Source: Dastarcus helophoroides (lineage: Eukaryota > Arthropoda > Insecta > Coleoptera > Bothrideridae). Taken from it: a stretch of DNA of 64,000 nucleotides. Positions 45,001 through 55,929 of the stretch are shown here, piece after piece. A model generated the notes under the pieces. The model was given only the letters and a program-made list of their open reading frames with translations, was not told the DNA's origin and did no database searches. The stretch lies in contig CM053326.1 in NCBI GenBank assembly GCA_028583605.1, forward strand, positions 3,978,385 through 4,042,384, given 5' to 3'. Made by a program: the position numbers and the translations under genes. Every line of letters begins with the position of its first letter. Position 1 is the first letter of the stretch.

Positions 45001-45240
45001 ACAATCGAAATTTGGAAAAAATCAACTCTTTCAAAAAACGCGACATTATTCAAAAATTTTCATTTTCAAGTTTTCTAAGAAATCTTAAATTTTCGAAAAG
45101 TTACATTTTAAAAATGTCGAAATTTTTAGTTGAAATTTTAAAAAGTTAAAATTTTGAAAAAAATTGTCATTTTGGATCAAACATAAAACGCTAAACATTG
45201 TCGCAGCACCCCCATTAGTTTTGGTTATGAGCCGCCACTG
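42036..45240 (+). mobile_element. Large non-coding hAT-type element A, 8-bp TSD
   Basis: Ends are CAGTGGCGGCTCGCG and the complement of CAGTGGCGGCTCAT. Flanks are ctccccaa (42028-42035) and ctccctaa (45241-45248), a 7/8 duplication. Just inside each end is a ggggGtgctgc-type word (gcagcaccgcc left, gcagcaccccc right). The 3.2-kb interior has no transposase frame and consists of hundreds of variations of gtcgaaattttgaaaaa, with pyrimidine-rich strand in the first third and purine-rich in the rest. Same family as 57486-61379, opposite orientation. Confidence 0.85.
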
Positions 45241-45810
45241 CTCCCTAAATAAATAAACAAATAAATAAATGCATAGGGGTGTAACTTAGCTGACTAGAAC
45301 CTAGTAACAAGTAATAAACGATACGAACAAAAGCCATAACGAGGGCTGCTAACTTTCTTCCTTGCACTGTCTCAAAGGTCGATTATCGGCAGTCGCTTGC
45401 TATGTTCGTCCTTATTTCGGTAGGGGAAGGTGGGTAGGAATGGGTCATTTTTCCCTTAAAGTCCACAAAATTTAAAAGATTTTGGTACAACTTGGTCATT
45501 TTTCCTTTAGAGTCCACAAAATTTAAAAGAACTTGGTGTTTTTTTTGCAGTCAGTGCGTAGCTGTATAAGTATACTTTAATATTTAAAAGAACTGTTGAT
45601 ATATAAATGACAAGAAAAAAAAATGGTAAATTATACACACTGACCCATTCCTCCTGCATGCAGGAGGAATGGGCTATGCTGCAGGAGGAATGGGTAATAA
45701 TTTTTCTTAACGTAGGCTTTTAAATTTGTCCAGCTCAATATCGAAATATTCTTTATATTATATTCTTTATTTACGTGTATTTTTGGGTTTATTAGAATTT
45801 TTCTTTTCTG

Positions 45811-47117
45811 CATCTTCCTTTTTCCTTCTTCCTTCTTCCTTCTTCCTTCTTCCTTCTTCCTTCTTCCTTCTTCCTTCTTCCTTTTCCTTTTTCCTTTTTC
45901 CTTCTTCCTTCTTGTTTCTTCCTTCTTCCTTCTTCCTTCTTCTTTCTTCTTTCTTCCTTTTTCCTTCTTTTCTATTCCTTCTTCCCTATACCTTCTTCCT
46001 TCTTCCTTCTTCCTTCTTTCTTCTTCCTTCTTCCTTCTTCCTTCTTCCTTCTTCCTTTTTTCTTCTTCTTCTTCCTTCTTCTTCTTTCTTCTTTCTTCTT
46101 CCTTCTTCCTTCTTCCTTCTTTCTTTCGCCTTCTTCCTTTTTCCTTCTTTCTTTCGCCTTCTTCCCTTTTCTTTCTTCCCTCTTCCTTCTTCCTTCTTCC
46201 TTCTTCCTTCTTCCTTCTTCCTTCTTCTTTCTTCTTTCTTCCTTTTTCTTCTTTTCTATTCCTTCTTCCCTATACCTTCTTCCTTCTTCCTTCTTCCTTC
46301 TTCCTTCTTCCTTCTTCTTCTTTCTTCTTCCTTCTTCCTTCTTCCTTCTTCCTTCTTCCTTCTTTCTGCTTTCTTCTTCCTTCTTCCTTCTTCCTTCTTT
46401 CTTCTTCTTCTTCCTTCTTCCTTCTTCCTTCTTCCTTCTTCCTTCTTCCTTCTTCCTTCTTTCTTTCGCCTTCTTCCTTTTTCCTTCTTTCTTTCGCCTT
46501 CTTCCCTTTTCTTTCTTTCCTCTTCCTTCTTCCTTCTTCCTTCTTCTTTCTTCCTTCTTCCTTCTTCCTCCTTCCTCCTTACTTATTTCTTCCCTCTTCC
46601 TTCTTCCTTCTTCCTACTTCCTTCTTCTTTCTTCCTTCTTCCTCCTTACTTCTTCCTTCTATTTTCTTTCTTCTTCCTTCTTCCTTCTTTTTTCTTCCTT
46701 CTTCCTTTTTCCTTCTTTCTTCTTTCTTTCTCCTTCCTTCTTTCTCCTTTGCCCTTCTCCTTCTCCCTTCTTCCTTCTTCCTTCCTCCTTCTTCCTTCTT
46801 TCTTCTTCCTTCTTTCTTTTTCCTTCTCCCTTCTTCCTTTCTCCTTTCTCCTATCTACTTCTTTCTTTTTCCTTCTCTCTTCTTTCTTTTTCCTTATTCC
46901 CTTTTTCTTCCTTCTTCTTCTTCCTTCCTTCCTTCTTCCTTTCTCCTTTCTCCTTCTTCCTTTTTCTTCCCTCTTCTTTCTTCCTTATTCCTTGTCCCTT
47001 TATCCTCCATCTTTCATCCTTGATCTATCATCTTTTATCCTTCATCATTTGTCTTCTTTCTTCCTTTTTTCTTTTTTTTCTTCCTTCCTCCTCCTTCTTC
47101 TTTTTTCCTTCTTCTTC
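45811..47117. repeat. TTCC/TTCTTCC-type microsatellite, 1.3 kb
   Basis: Dominated by cttccttcttccttctt units with local ttt and tcc variants. The long frame that spans it (45726-47162, Pro/Ser/Phe/Leu repeats) is an artefact of the repeat. Its right edge falls inside the transposase coding sequence, immediately after the codons for HTSHAEE. Confidence 0.95.
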
Positions 47118-48110
47118 TGCATGACTTGTATGCAGGGGAAAACTGATCAGATATACACCTGAATTTCTGGCGGCTTGAATAACTTCAATAGACACATGGC
47201 TCTCATGATTGTTCAAAAATAAAACAGCGGGCCTTTCTTTAGGAGACCTTGCATGTAGAACAAAATTTTCAAAAACTTTGACAAAATTCTCCGATGTCAT
47301 CCATCCACTTGGATGCCCTAAAATTAAACTGTTAGGGGGAGCAGAATGTCCTAAAATGTCAAGATTCCTTTGTCTAGGAAAAATATAAGCAGGCGGAGCT
47401 GTATTCCCTGCAGCATTAATGAAACAACACATAGTCACTAACTGGCCTCTCTGCCCAGAAGTAATTTGGCCTACTTGCTTTAACGCCTTTTCTGCCAGTA
47501 CCTTTTGAGGCTTATAAACCGTTGTTAAAGCCTTTTCATCGCAGTTCCAGATGTCATCAGCAGTAAACGTAAAACGGCTATATGCATTTTGCACGTTATC
47601 AAAAAACTGGGTAATATTGTGCCTTTTAAAACTAGTGGATCTACTCAAACTAGTAGCCTAAGGTGTGCGCAAAACTAAGCAAGGATTTCTTCTGAGAAAA
47701 CCAATGAGAAAACCAAACAACCACTAAAGTCCAGCCTTTTCTTTATCACCTTACTTTTTGAGAATTTCAATGTTCAGGGCTTTCGCATATTTATACGCCA
47801 ATTTTCTAGCATCAGTAGATGTAAGGCTCTAAGACATTTTTGAGCATCTTTGTAAATATTCTACGATTAAGTTTTCTTGTTCTTGCGTAAAAATTTGTCG
47901 CACTGTTGTATTTGAACGATATTCGAATGTTTTCCCTTCGCTCAGAGATTTGAAATGTAAAACGTGTCTTTGTAATGCAGAATAAGATATATTGTAGTTT
48001 CTAGCTACTTCCCTTATAGACGAACCACGATTTACTTCTTCTACTGCTGCTTTAACTTCCTCAGAAGTTTTTCTGACACGCTGTGTCTTTTTGATCCAAA
48101 TTCTGGGCAT
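47118..48110 (-). pseudogene. Tigger-like (HTH psq, DDE_1) transposase, 3' half lost
   Basis: An N-terminal piece (48110-47829) reads KTSEEVKAAVEEVNRGSSIR and EVARNYNISYSALQRHVL, a Psq-type helix-turn-helix. The middle (47830-47650) shows LAYKYAKALNIEILKK and FLRRNPCLVLRTP with stops. The core (47648-47118) has TADDIWNCDEKALTTV with the first Asp and AVLFLNNHESHVS, where the second catalytic Asp is replaced by Asn. After FPLHTSHAEE the protein dissolves into microsatellite, so the third Asp region is gone. Confidence 0.85.
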
Positions 48111-48215
48111 CTGTATAAAGTATTAAAATAAAATATTAGATGCAGTGAAAGTAGGAGGAATCGGTCACGACCCAAACCTCCTGCTTTGTGGTAACCCATT
48201 CCTCCTGCATGTTCA

Positions 48216-48218
<3 letters not shown>

Positions 48219-48269
<51 letters not shown>
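48219..48269. repeat. (AT)n tract
   Basis: About 51 bp of pure AT alternation. Further AT remnants at 48636-48645 and 49251-49258 show that both LTR insertions that follow split this same tract. Confidence 0.9.
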
Positions 48270-48273
<4 letters not shown>

Positions 48274-48635
48274 AGAATAGTAATATTATTTCATCATATC
48301 GGCTATCGGTGATGTCACCATTGCGGGAATGCCGCGGTAATAAATTGTATTCTTTTATCGCTAACAAAAACAATCTTCGGCTCGGCGTCTGATTGCCTGT
48401 AATCTGATACTTTTTGTGAAGGAGGTTGGTTGAAATGAAATGCTTAACGCATAAGTAAGACAAGTGTTTTCTTTAGCGATAGGAATTCTCTGACTGTAAA
48501 CTGTTTTTAAAGGTTAATACAGATTTGGTCGTCGAAACGACACGGTCGATTTTAATGTAAACGTAATTTTTGAATTGAACCGATTAAAGTGCATATTCCA
48601 AGAATACAGTGTTTTATTTCGACGTACCGATAACA
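48270..48635. repeat. Candidate solo LTR
   Basis: Begins TGTTAGAATAG and ends CCGATAACA, with AT repeat on both sides acting as a 4-6-bp duplication. Length 366 bp, complexity and GC content above the surroundings, no coding frame. TG...CA ends and the flanks fit a solo LTR. Superfamily and strand were not determined. Confidence 0.6.
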
Positions 48636-48645
48636 TATATATATA

Positions 48646-49250
48646 TGTAAACTTTATGGGTTAAATAGGGGGTATTTTCCCCAATAAAAGTCGATATTCA
48701 AGAATAGGACTCTATTATTCTTTTATAAGGTTTAAACGATTTATCGCGGCGGCTCTTCGGTTCCGGCGTATGGTCGGTACTCCTGCGCGATACATTCCTG
48801 CTGAGTTTCCTGAGCTCGCCCGTCCTGACGTAGCCAAGTTGCCACCACTTGGCAAAACTATACAGGGTGTTTAAGGGGATTCCGCTAACACGGCCATCCT
48901 GTAAAGGGCGTCCTCGCACCATAGGTTATTTTTTTTTTCTAGAAGTACAAAATTCAAAGGCAGTATTTTTGTTTTGATAATAATGGGTTCGAATCCCACT
49001 TCTGATGTAAACTTTATGGGTTAAATAGGGGGTATTTTCCCCAATAAAAGTCGATATTCAAGAATAGGACTCTATTATTCTTTTATAAGGTTTAAACGAT
49101 TTATCGCGGCGGCTCTTCGGTTCCGGCGTATGGTCGGTACTCCTGCGCGATACATTCCTGCTGCGTTTCCTGAGCTCGCCCGTCCTGACGTAGCCAAGTT
49201 GCCACCACTTGGCAAAACTATACAGGGTGTTTAAGGGGATTCCGCTAACA
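48646..49250 (-). mobile_element. TRIM: miniature LTR element, two 245-bp LTRs, 115-bp interior
   Basis: The LTRs at 48646-48890 and 49006-49250 differ by one base (A/C near position 166 of each). On the minus strand each begins TGTTAGCGG, has a TATA-like cttataaaag and ends TTTACA. The interior starts with TCAGAAGTGGGATTCGAACC, antisense to the T-arm and acceptor of tRNA-Leu, in the position of a primer binding site. There is no coding sequence and no obvious polypurine tract. Tatata lies on both sides. High LTR identity implies recent insertion by borrowed machinery. Confidence 0.8.
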
Positions 49251-49605
49251 TATATATAAAATCACTCTACTTAAATGTAAGAATACTTATCGACATATTT
49301 TAGGTATCAATTAGTACTTTATAATATACTATTAATATGAATAAATCAATTTCTGGGAATGTTATATGATTAAGAAAATTATTACACTCATAATTAAAAT
49401 ATAAAAACTTACTTTTATCAGCAAAAAAACGCTAGTTATTCATGACACTGAACACAAAATTTTGACACGGCTGCAACTAAAGTGACAGTTTACTTATCAA
49501 TAGCGCCATCTATAGGCCAAATAACGATACATAAAATTAATATTCTACAATTAAAATTAAAATAACCCATTACCCCTGTGACCCATTACTACCCACTCTC
49601 CCCTA

Positions 49606-52077
49606 TAATTCATTTTGCTTACCGAAGAGAAAAGTTATTTTTTCTGGTTCATTAGGAAGCTCCAACTCTTTATTTACTATATTCAAAAAATTAAGTAGAT
49701 TATAATAATTTGAAGGCTTAATCCTTGTTTAACTATGCAAAATACATTGAATTGACATTTGCCCAAATACCCATAAGTGATAACAATAATTCATAATTTT
49801 GTTTCAGTTTTTTGTTCTTAATGATTCCTAAACGTACATTGTTAAGCATCTAGAAAGATGTAATTAACTGGAAACTTTCCATGAATTTATGTTAAACAAT
49901 GCAGTAAAACGTGCATATATCTTGACCACGCTCAATAGACAATGCAAAAGTTGTTCGCTGTTTCAACAATAAATGTTCCTAATGGTCCTTTGTTGGAAAC
50001 TTTTCCTTCCTTTGCTAATTGTTCCCATAGAACAAGTAGTTACAGTAGTAGAGTAAGTGTTTGGTGTTCAGCAGGCTGCAAAGTGGAGGGAAACTTCAGG
50101 ATCGAAGAACGGAAGCGGACCGGCGAATCGAGATCGTGGTCAACTGGAGGCTAGCCAGAATGAACCATGGCGCAGATACCATCCCCGCGCCTGCGACATT
50201 ACAGGTCCGAATTCAAAAAATTCCGCCCTTAAAGGCGCCGACTAATATTCATTTTTCATTCTTTCTCTTAAATAATTTGATTTCTGTTGTTTTCTTATAT
50301 ACTTATTCTACATTGATCTTGTTTATTATTTTAAGTTTAATTGAAGCATTTTAACTTTTCAATTTTATCTAATTCTTAACCAACGTGACTTTTTATAATC
50401 ATAAAACGAAAGAAAAAAAAACTTTGAAAGAAATTAATTTTTATTACAAAAATTTTTTGATTGTATACCAATAGGTAGCGGAATAAAATTTGTAGAAGCG
50501 AAAACACTAAATATTTTTCTATCCTTAATAGGATTATTCTTTGCTTGAAATCTTTGATATTTGCATAAACATGATGAATAGTAATATATACATTAATATT
50601 AAAAAATACAAAGAATTATGAATGTGTGTTGGAAAATGAAATTTGAAGTGAAAGGCGTTAGCACGCATATGAACATATTTAATAAAATGTACGTCCGTCC
50701 GTTCCATCACATCATCCCGTTTTCAAAAGATCCGTCAACAATTTCACAACTCAAGTGAAATTGTTTACATGAGGGGGAAAACTCTAAAACTAAGTTAGAG
50801 CATATAATTTGGAATGTCATTAGACAACTTTGGCACAGTTTCCCTGTGTTTAGTCCTTTACGAAATACCCATTATATGGAAATTCAATAATTTTTGACCT
50901 TCCCTCAGAACCTAGAACACATTTTTAAATTAAGTTTGTTTCAACCTTCACATTCCTTTAGATTGATATTTAAAGTCCTAGCTTTGATTTTAAACATTCA
51001 TTAAATCAATATTTTTAAAAATATTTATCGGGTTCGTCATGGATAATATATTTTTAAAAAAGTGTATTTCTCTTTCACCTAAATTTAATTATCAGTTAAA
51101 ATTTTTGCTAAAAATACGTAGCCTCTATCTAATCAACTGCAATTCACTTTGTTAGATGAAAGCACTAAATTAAATTTTGTGGGAACTATTAGCATGGTAG
51201 CTACATTGATTAATAGACCTTCAAACATTTTTAATAACTCTTCCCTTTAGTTTGCTGTTTAAAAAAACGAGTATATCCATTAAGCAACTGATAACAAAGT
51301 AATAACCGGACCCGTTCAATAGCAATTAATTTTATTGGCTATTAGGATGATTACAATTAAGCGGGACACTTGTTGAAACGCCTTTTGTGCAGAGAGAACG
51401 AGAGGCTATATTTACCGTAACGTAAAATCTATAGAACATTCTGAAAAGGGTCGATTAAAAACCTTCACAGTAAACGTCAAATTGTAAAAAGGATGTGTAA
51501 ATTGAAGTATTTGAACCTAACTCAATTACAACCTTGACATGTAATATGGACGATGAGTGCCAGGTACTTGAATTTGAAAAAATATGTTATAGTTATACAA
51601 ACACAAATTTCAATCTTTCAGTTTCCAACACTTCGACATACATTCAAGACAAAACTCAACTTTGAGCCATTTGTTACGGAATTGGGGCGAACTGTTGTGC
51701 AAATATAGATTGGACAAAATTAATGGTGCAGCAAATAAAATGTTACCGCAATTTTCCCCAGTAGAAAATTGTAGTCGTAATATGTATTGAAAAGTGATAA
51801 ATAACTAAAAAGAATTAAATATTTAAAGCTATATTCACAAGAAACTACCCCGAGAGCTAATACCCTGCTGTTTCGTGTGGATCTAGTTTACCCCCGCGCC
51901 GTATTAAAAAATCATTGATAAACATTATTCCTGATTGAAAAATATTCCTTTATTTATTTTTTTTCCATAGTATTCATTGCTGATAAACTCAAAGGAGAGC
52001 AAAACATCGATGTCCAATGCTACAACCCCTTTTACATTTTTAGGCCTTTATATTTAAATAAAAATAAATAAAATAGG
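49606..52077. other. No recognisable gene
   Basis: Mostly AT-rich. An isolated segment of about 200 bp at 50025-50225 is GC-richer (cggaagcggaccggcgaatc) and open in more than one frame, but no product is recognisable. It could be an exon, LTR or repeat fragment. Confidence 0.4.
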
Positions 52078-52079
52078 TA

Positions 52080-55000
52080 GGGTAAAGTGGGGTATATGCA
52101 CCCACCAAAGTGCAAAATTTAAATTGAATCTCTTCCACAATTGTTCCCTATAATAATAGAAGACAAACATTTTGCATACACATAGTTTCTATGATGGTGT
52201 ACCATATTGTAGAGTCAAAAACTGCTTTAAAAATTTAATACCGTCCAGGCATTTAATTTTGAAATTTTCAACTCAGTGGATCCACTTACCCCTTTTTTGG
52301 GGCAACCGCACCACAGTGGATTATTTCTCGCGTTCATTGCTTGAGAAATGCATGGGGCAAGTGCGAGTAGCTTAAAATTTTTCTCAATCTTTTGATATTT
52401 GCTACATTTAAATTGATCAATTGGTTACGAAAATAATGAATTTTAACTGCAATGTGGATGTGGATTCCGAAAAAATAACACGATGACAAATGAAAAATAA
52501 ACTTTTAATTTAACTCAACACTTAAAGAAATAATTTTTTTAAATTAATTTATGTTAGGATAACCAGAAAAACTGACGGGGAAGTTGATTTCACCTCTTCT
52601 TCCCACGCTAGGCGAAGGTGAACGAATAATGTCCGTTGTGGTAATTTCTGAAATGTCCTCCACAGAAGGCCATGTGAAGGTTGGTTTGGAAGGCGCTGAT
52701 TTCGATTTAATTCGTCGCAAAAATTTTACAATTGGATTTCCTGTTTCCAAATCGATGCTTTCAATTGTTCCTATAAAATATTGTGAAGTCTTTCTTTCAG
52801 AATTGAGTTTGACCAATAACCAATCTCCAACTTGTTTGTCATTAACTTCATCTCTTTCAAACTCGAGTGTCTCAGCTATTGCTTCTGCACCGATTTCAGA
52901 AAGTGTTTCAAAATCGCTTTCTTTGTCATCTAAATGTAAATCTTGATCTTCATCCGTTTCTGAATCATGCTGCACAATTACTTTTTTACGTTTCGCACGA
53001 CTAGTTTGCTTATCTTTGACTGGTTTCTTTTCTTTGTTAGTTTTTGGCTCTTTGGTAGTCATCTGTTTCTTTTTCTTAACACCGGACTTCTTTTGCAGTT
53101 CATATTCTTTGGCTTCTTCCAGTCTTCTTCTTACGACTTCGCTTGTTATTAGTTCGGCCCCGGGGCATACTTTCTTCCTGAATCTTTTCGGTGCATTATT
53201 AGTTTGATTGCCTTTTACCAGGTTCAGTAAAAGTTCTTCAAAGGTATGCGGGTTTTGGTTTTCTATTGCGCTTGTTAAATCTACTGGGGTGTTGGGATTA
53301 TTTTCTTTTTCGTTTGTTACATCATTTGTTTGAAGTTGAATATATTCTTCTACCTCAAATGCTAACGATTCGTCCTGATTATTTTCCATTTCCAACAAAT
53401 TTTCCTGTAACAGCGGTTTCCTTTTCAGTCAGTCCTGGAACTTCTTCTGTAAGTGAGAAATCTTCTGAATCAATTGCGGTATATTCTGGTGGACCTCGTT
53501 CTAGAAATTCTACGTTTTTCATCGAGTCCGTTTTGTATTATTGGGGGTGTAAGTTCATTTGTTGTAGACATGCCAGTATTCATCGCCTGTTGAGCTTTCC
53601 ACCGATTCATTTGTTGTGGGTCATATTTTTCCTGTGGGATAACATCACAATTGTAGGGGTAGATGCCACCTTTCCTTAAATCCTTCACAGATAATTTTTG
53701 GATCGGCATCTTTCCAAATATGTCCCACCATTTCAGCCAACTTGCTTTTCAGTAATTTCTGACCCACATGATTCCGTTGCCATTTCACAAGTAATGTATC
53801 GCACGCCACCTTAATAGATTTGAAAACCGCCAAGTCAAGTGCTTGCAGAAGATGATTGCTATGTGGCGGTAACTTTAGAATGGTTATGTTCGCTTCCACT
53901 GCGGCTCGTACCACATCAATATCGATATGAGTTGTATGGCCGTCATATACAACTAATGTAGGACCATTTCCTTCTACCAAGGGTATGAAAGTTTTCACGA
54001 AATAGTTTTTAAAAACTTCTGACTCCATCCACCCGTTAGGTGTGGCAGCATATGTCGTACCTGGGTATTTTTTATTTGTATCTGCTATCCAGGTGTCCCA
54101 GACATTTTTTTCCTTTATATATAATTAACGGTGGCGGCTTTTGTCCATCTGCGGCAGCAGTAAACAGAACACTGGTGTTCGTTCTTCCCGGACCAGAAAC
54201 GATTCTAGTAAAAGCATGGCCTTTTTCACCTATGACTTTTGTCTTTGAAGGATCCCTACAAAAACTATCCCGTCCATATTCCAAATATTAGATGGTTTAT
54301 CTTGAAGGTTCAGTTCTTGAATTGTATTTTTTAACAACTCAAAATATGGATATATTAGAAAAGAATCCGTATTTTTCTTTCTGGCGTATTCCAACGCTTC
54401 AGGTTTTTTAATTGGCAAATTATGTCTTTTTTTAAATTTTAAAAACCAATCCTTACCAGGTACGTTGTTTTTGAATGGAGTCTTGAGCTGCTTGTGTGTA
54501 ACATATTTGCCCACAACTTCTAGGACTTTCTTTGTGGCTGAGTCCAAAACCCCATTTTTCGAGACTTTTGAGTCCATTTGCAAGAGCTTCTTCATCTTTG
54601 ATTGCTAAGGCTGTAGGTCTTCCCATCGTCGAGCTTTTTATACCTCTACGACCGTTAATGTGATCTTTTAGAGTGCTTCTATGTATCTTGAAGAGTTTAC
54701 TAGCACGTAGTGTGCCACATTTTCCGCTTGTAACATGTTCCACCGCGGTTTTCAAGTCCTCAGCCGAGTAAGCGGCCCGAGTGCTTTTACTTTTGTAGTC
54801 CCGAACCATTTTACCTATAAGAAAAAGTGCCTAGGTAAGTACTAGATACAAACAGCAAACAACCTCAGTAGCAGGGTCAAGTGCACCTACTAGGTGCTCT
54901 TTCCCCATTACAAATAGGTACACTTCCCTTAAACCAAAAATATTTGAGGAAAGTGCATCTACCCTCTTCAAATAAAATAGGGTTATAATAAAAACAATTT

Positions 55001-55314
55001 AGTATTTGTTCTTACTTAATTAACTATAAAACTCATAAATGTAACATGTAGCTATGACATACGTACCTGGGCAAAAATTTCACAAATATTTTTTACAACA
55101 TCAACGCATTCAACACACGAGTAAAACAGCTGACGCTTTGTCCGGTGGCCATCTTTTCTTGCTTAAGTCAATATCGTTATGAAGGGATCTGCATTACATT
55201 AAGAAAAGGCCTTATTTTGATGAGCACCAGATTCCGCCACAGTACTATAAGTGGTTGAGATTTAAAAAGCAACTGATGCACTTACCCCCACAACGCACTT
55301 ACCCCACTTCACCC
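52080..55314 (-). mobile_element. Tigger/pogo-like transposon, 3.2 kb, TA TSD
   Basis: Left end GGGTAAAGTGGGGTATATGC, right end the complement of GGGTGAAGTGGGGTAAGTGC, with TA at 52078-52079 and 55315-55316. Subterminal gcacttacccc/ggggtaagtgc words repeat near the right end. One transposase remnant fills 52544-54809 on minus. This is the third pogo-like family in the window, with its own TIR. Confidence 0.9.
52544..54809 (-). pseudogene. Tigger-like DDE_1 transposase, ~750 codons, frameshifted
   Basis: Start at 54809 (MVRDYKSKSTRAAYSAEDLK), with a Psq-like helix-turn-helix (RASKLFKIHRSTLKDHI). After a frame change near 54560 comes VPGKDWFLKFKKRHN (CENP-B-type). PSNIWNMDG carries the first Asp, with a 1-base loss at about 54270 before CRDPSKTKVIG. 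LVVYDGHTTHI has the second Asp and KLPPHSNHLLQALDLAVF the third. A tail follows from 53520 with two more frame changes. The last piece (53398-52544) is a 284-codon Lys/Glu-rich frame with a WLLVKLNSERK-like end. Few lesions, hence relatively young. Confidence 0.85.
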
Positions 55315-55502
55315 TATATTGTTTTTTTTTATATTTTGGTTTTTGTCAATTTATTACTTTGATCTTCTATATTTTGTTTTCTACATAAAATAAACACCTA
55401 ACCTATTTTTATCAGCTGCCAAAAAATGTTTCACATGAAATTGACAACAAATTTCAAATAATTGACATTTACAACAGTAACTTAGTGGAATTCTTTAATA
55501 TT

Positions 55503-55725
55503 CATAACTATTAAACTTTATTAACGAATAAAAAGCAACAGATATTAAAAATTCCACATTGTTGCGATAAATATTTGTGATCCATGGAGCTTGTTAGCAT
55601 AACAACGGCTAAACAAATTGCTGGTATGACCGCCGATGATGCAGTAATGCGAAACCTGGTCCGGTGTTAGCAAATATTTATCGAAACTGTTGCTTTTTAT
55701 TCGTTAATGCAGTTTAATAGTTATG
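55503..55725. repeat. Hairpin/MITE-like palindrome
   Basis: The arm cataactattaaactttatt ... aaaagcaaca (55503-55540) is inverted at 55688-55725. A second inner pair is gcgataaatattt (55564) and aaatatttatcg (55671). About 223 bp in total, non-coding. Probably a small MITE. Confidence 0.6.
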
Positions 55726-55929
55726 AACAAATTACGATGCTATAAAAAGTAAATATTTTCCAAACTCAACTGTGACAATGTTAAATGAATCTAACTCTTT
55801 GATGCCATCGCTACATAAGGTCTAAAAAGCAGTGACGTAGTTATGAGGGGGCAGTGTTGTGTTGTGTGGAATGCTCCTCCTACAAAAGGGGTCACAATTT
55901 TTTCTTATACCCAATTTAGATTCCACAAT

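Larger units (their letters stand above)
45423..49603 (-). mobile_element. Tigger/pogo-like transposon, 4.2 kb, TA TSD, with internal repeat insertions
   Basis: Left end GGGGAAGGTGGGTAGGAATG, right end the complement of GGGGAGAGTGGGTAGTAATG, TA at 45421-45422 and 49604-49605. Subterminal words aggaggaatgggt/acccattcctcctgca occur near both ends (45640-45690, 48150-48215). Contents: transposase remnant on minus, a 1.3-kb microsatellite, an (AT)n tract, a solo LTR and a TRIM. Confidence 0.85.

Noticed and set aside
45726..47162. 478-codon frame rich in Pro, Ser, Phe and Leu
   Set aside because: It is a translation of the TTCC-type microsatellite, which is free of stops by composition. No real protein features.
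48983..49005. tRNA-like sequence (gggttcgaatccca)
   Set aside because: Only the T-arm and part of the acceptor are present, placed exactly at an LTR edge. It is a primer binding site region, not a tRNA gene.
49942..50354. Three overlapping frames over a GC-rich patch
   Set aside because: No motif in any frame; the GC content alone explains the openness. Recorded only as an unassigned patch.
52584..53207. Several plus-strand frames
   Set aside because: Shadows of the minus-strand Tigger-like transposase tail.
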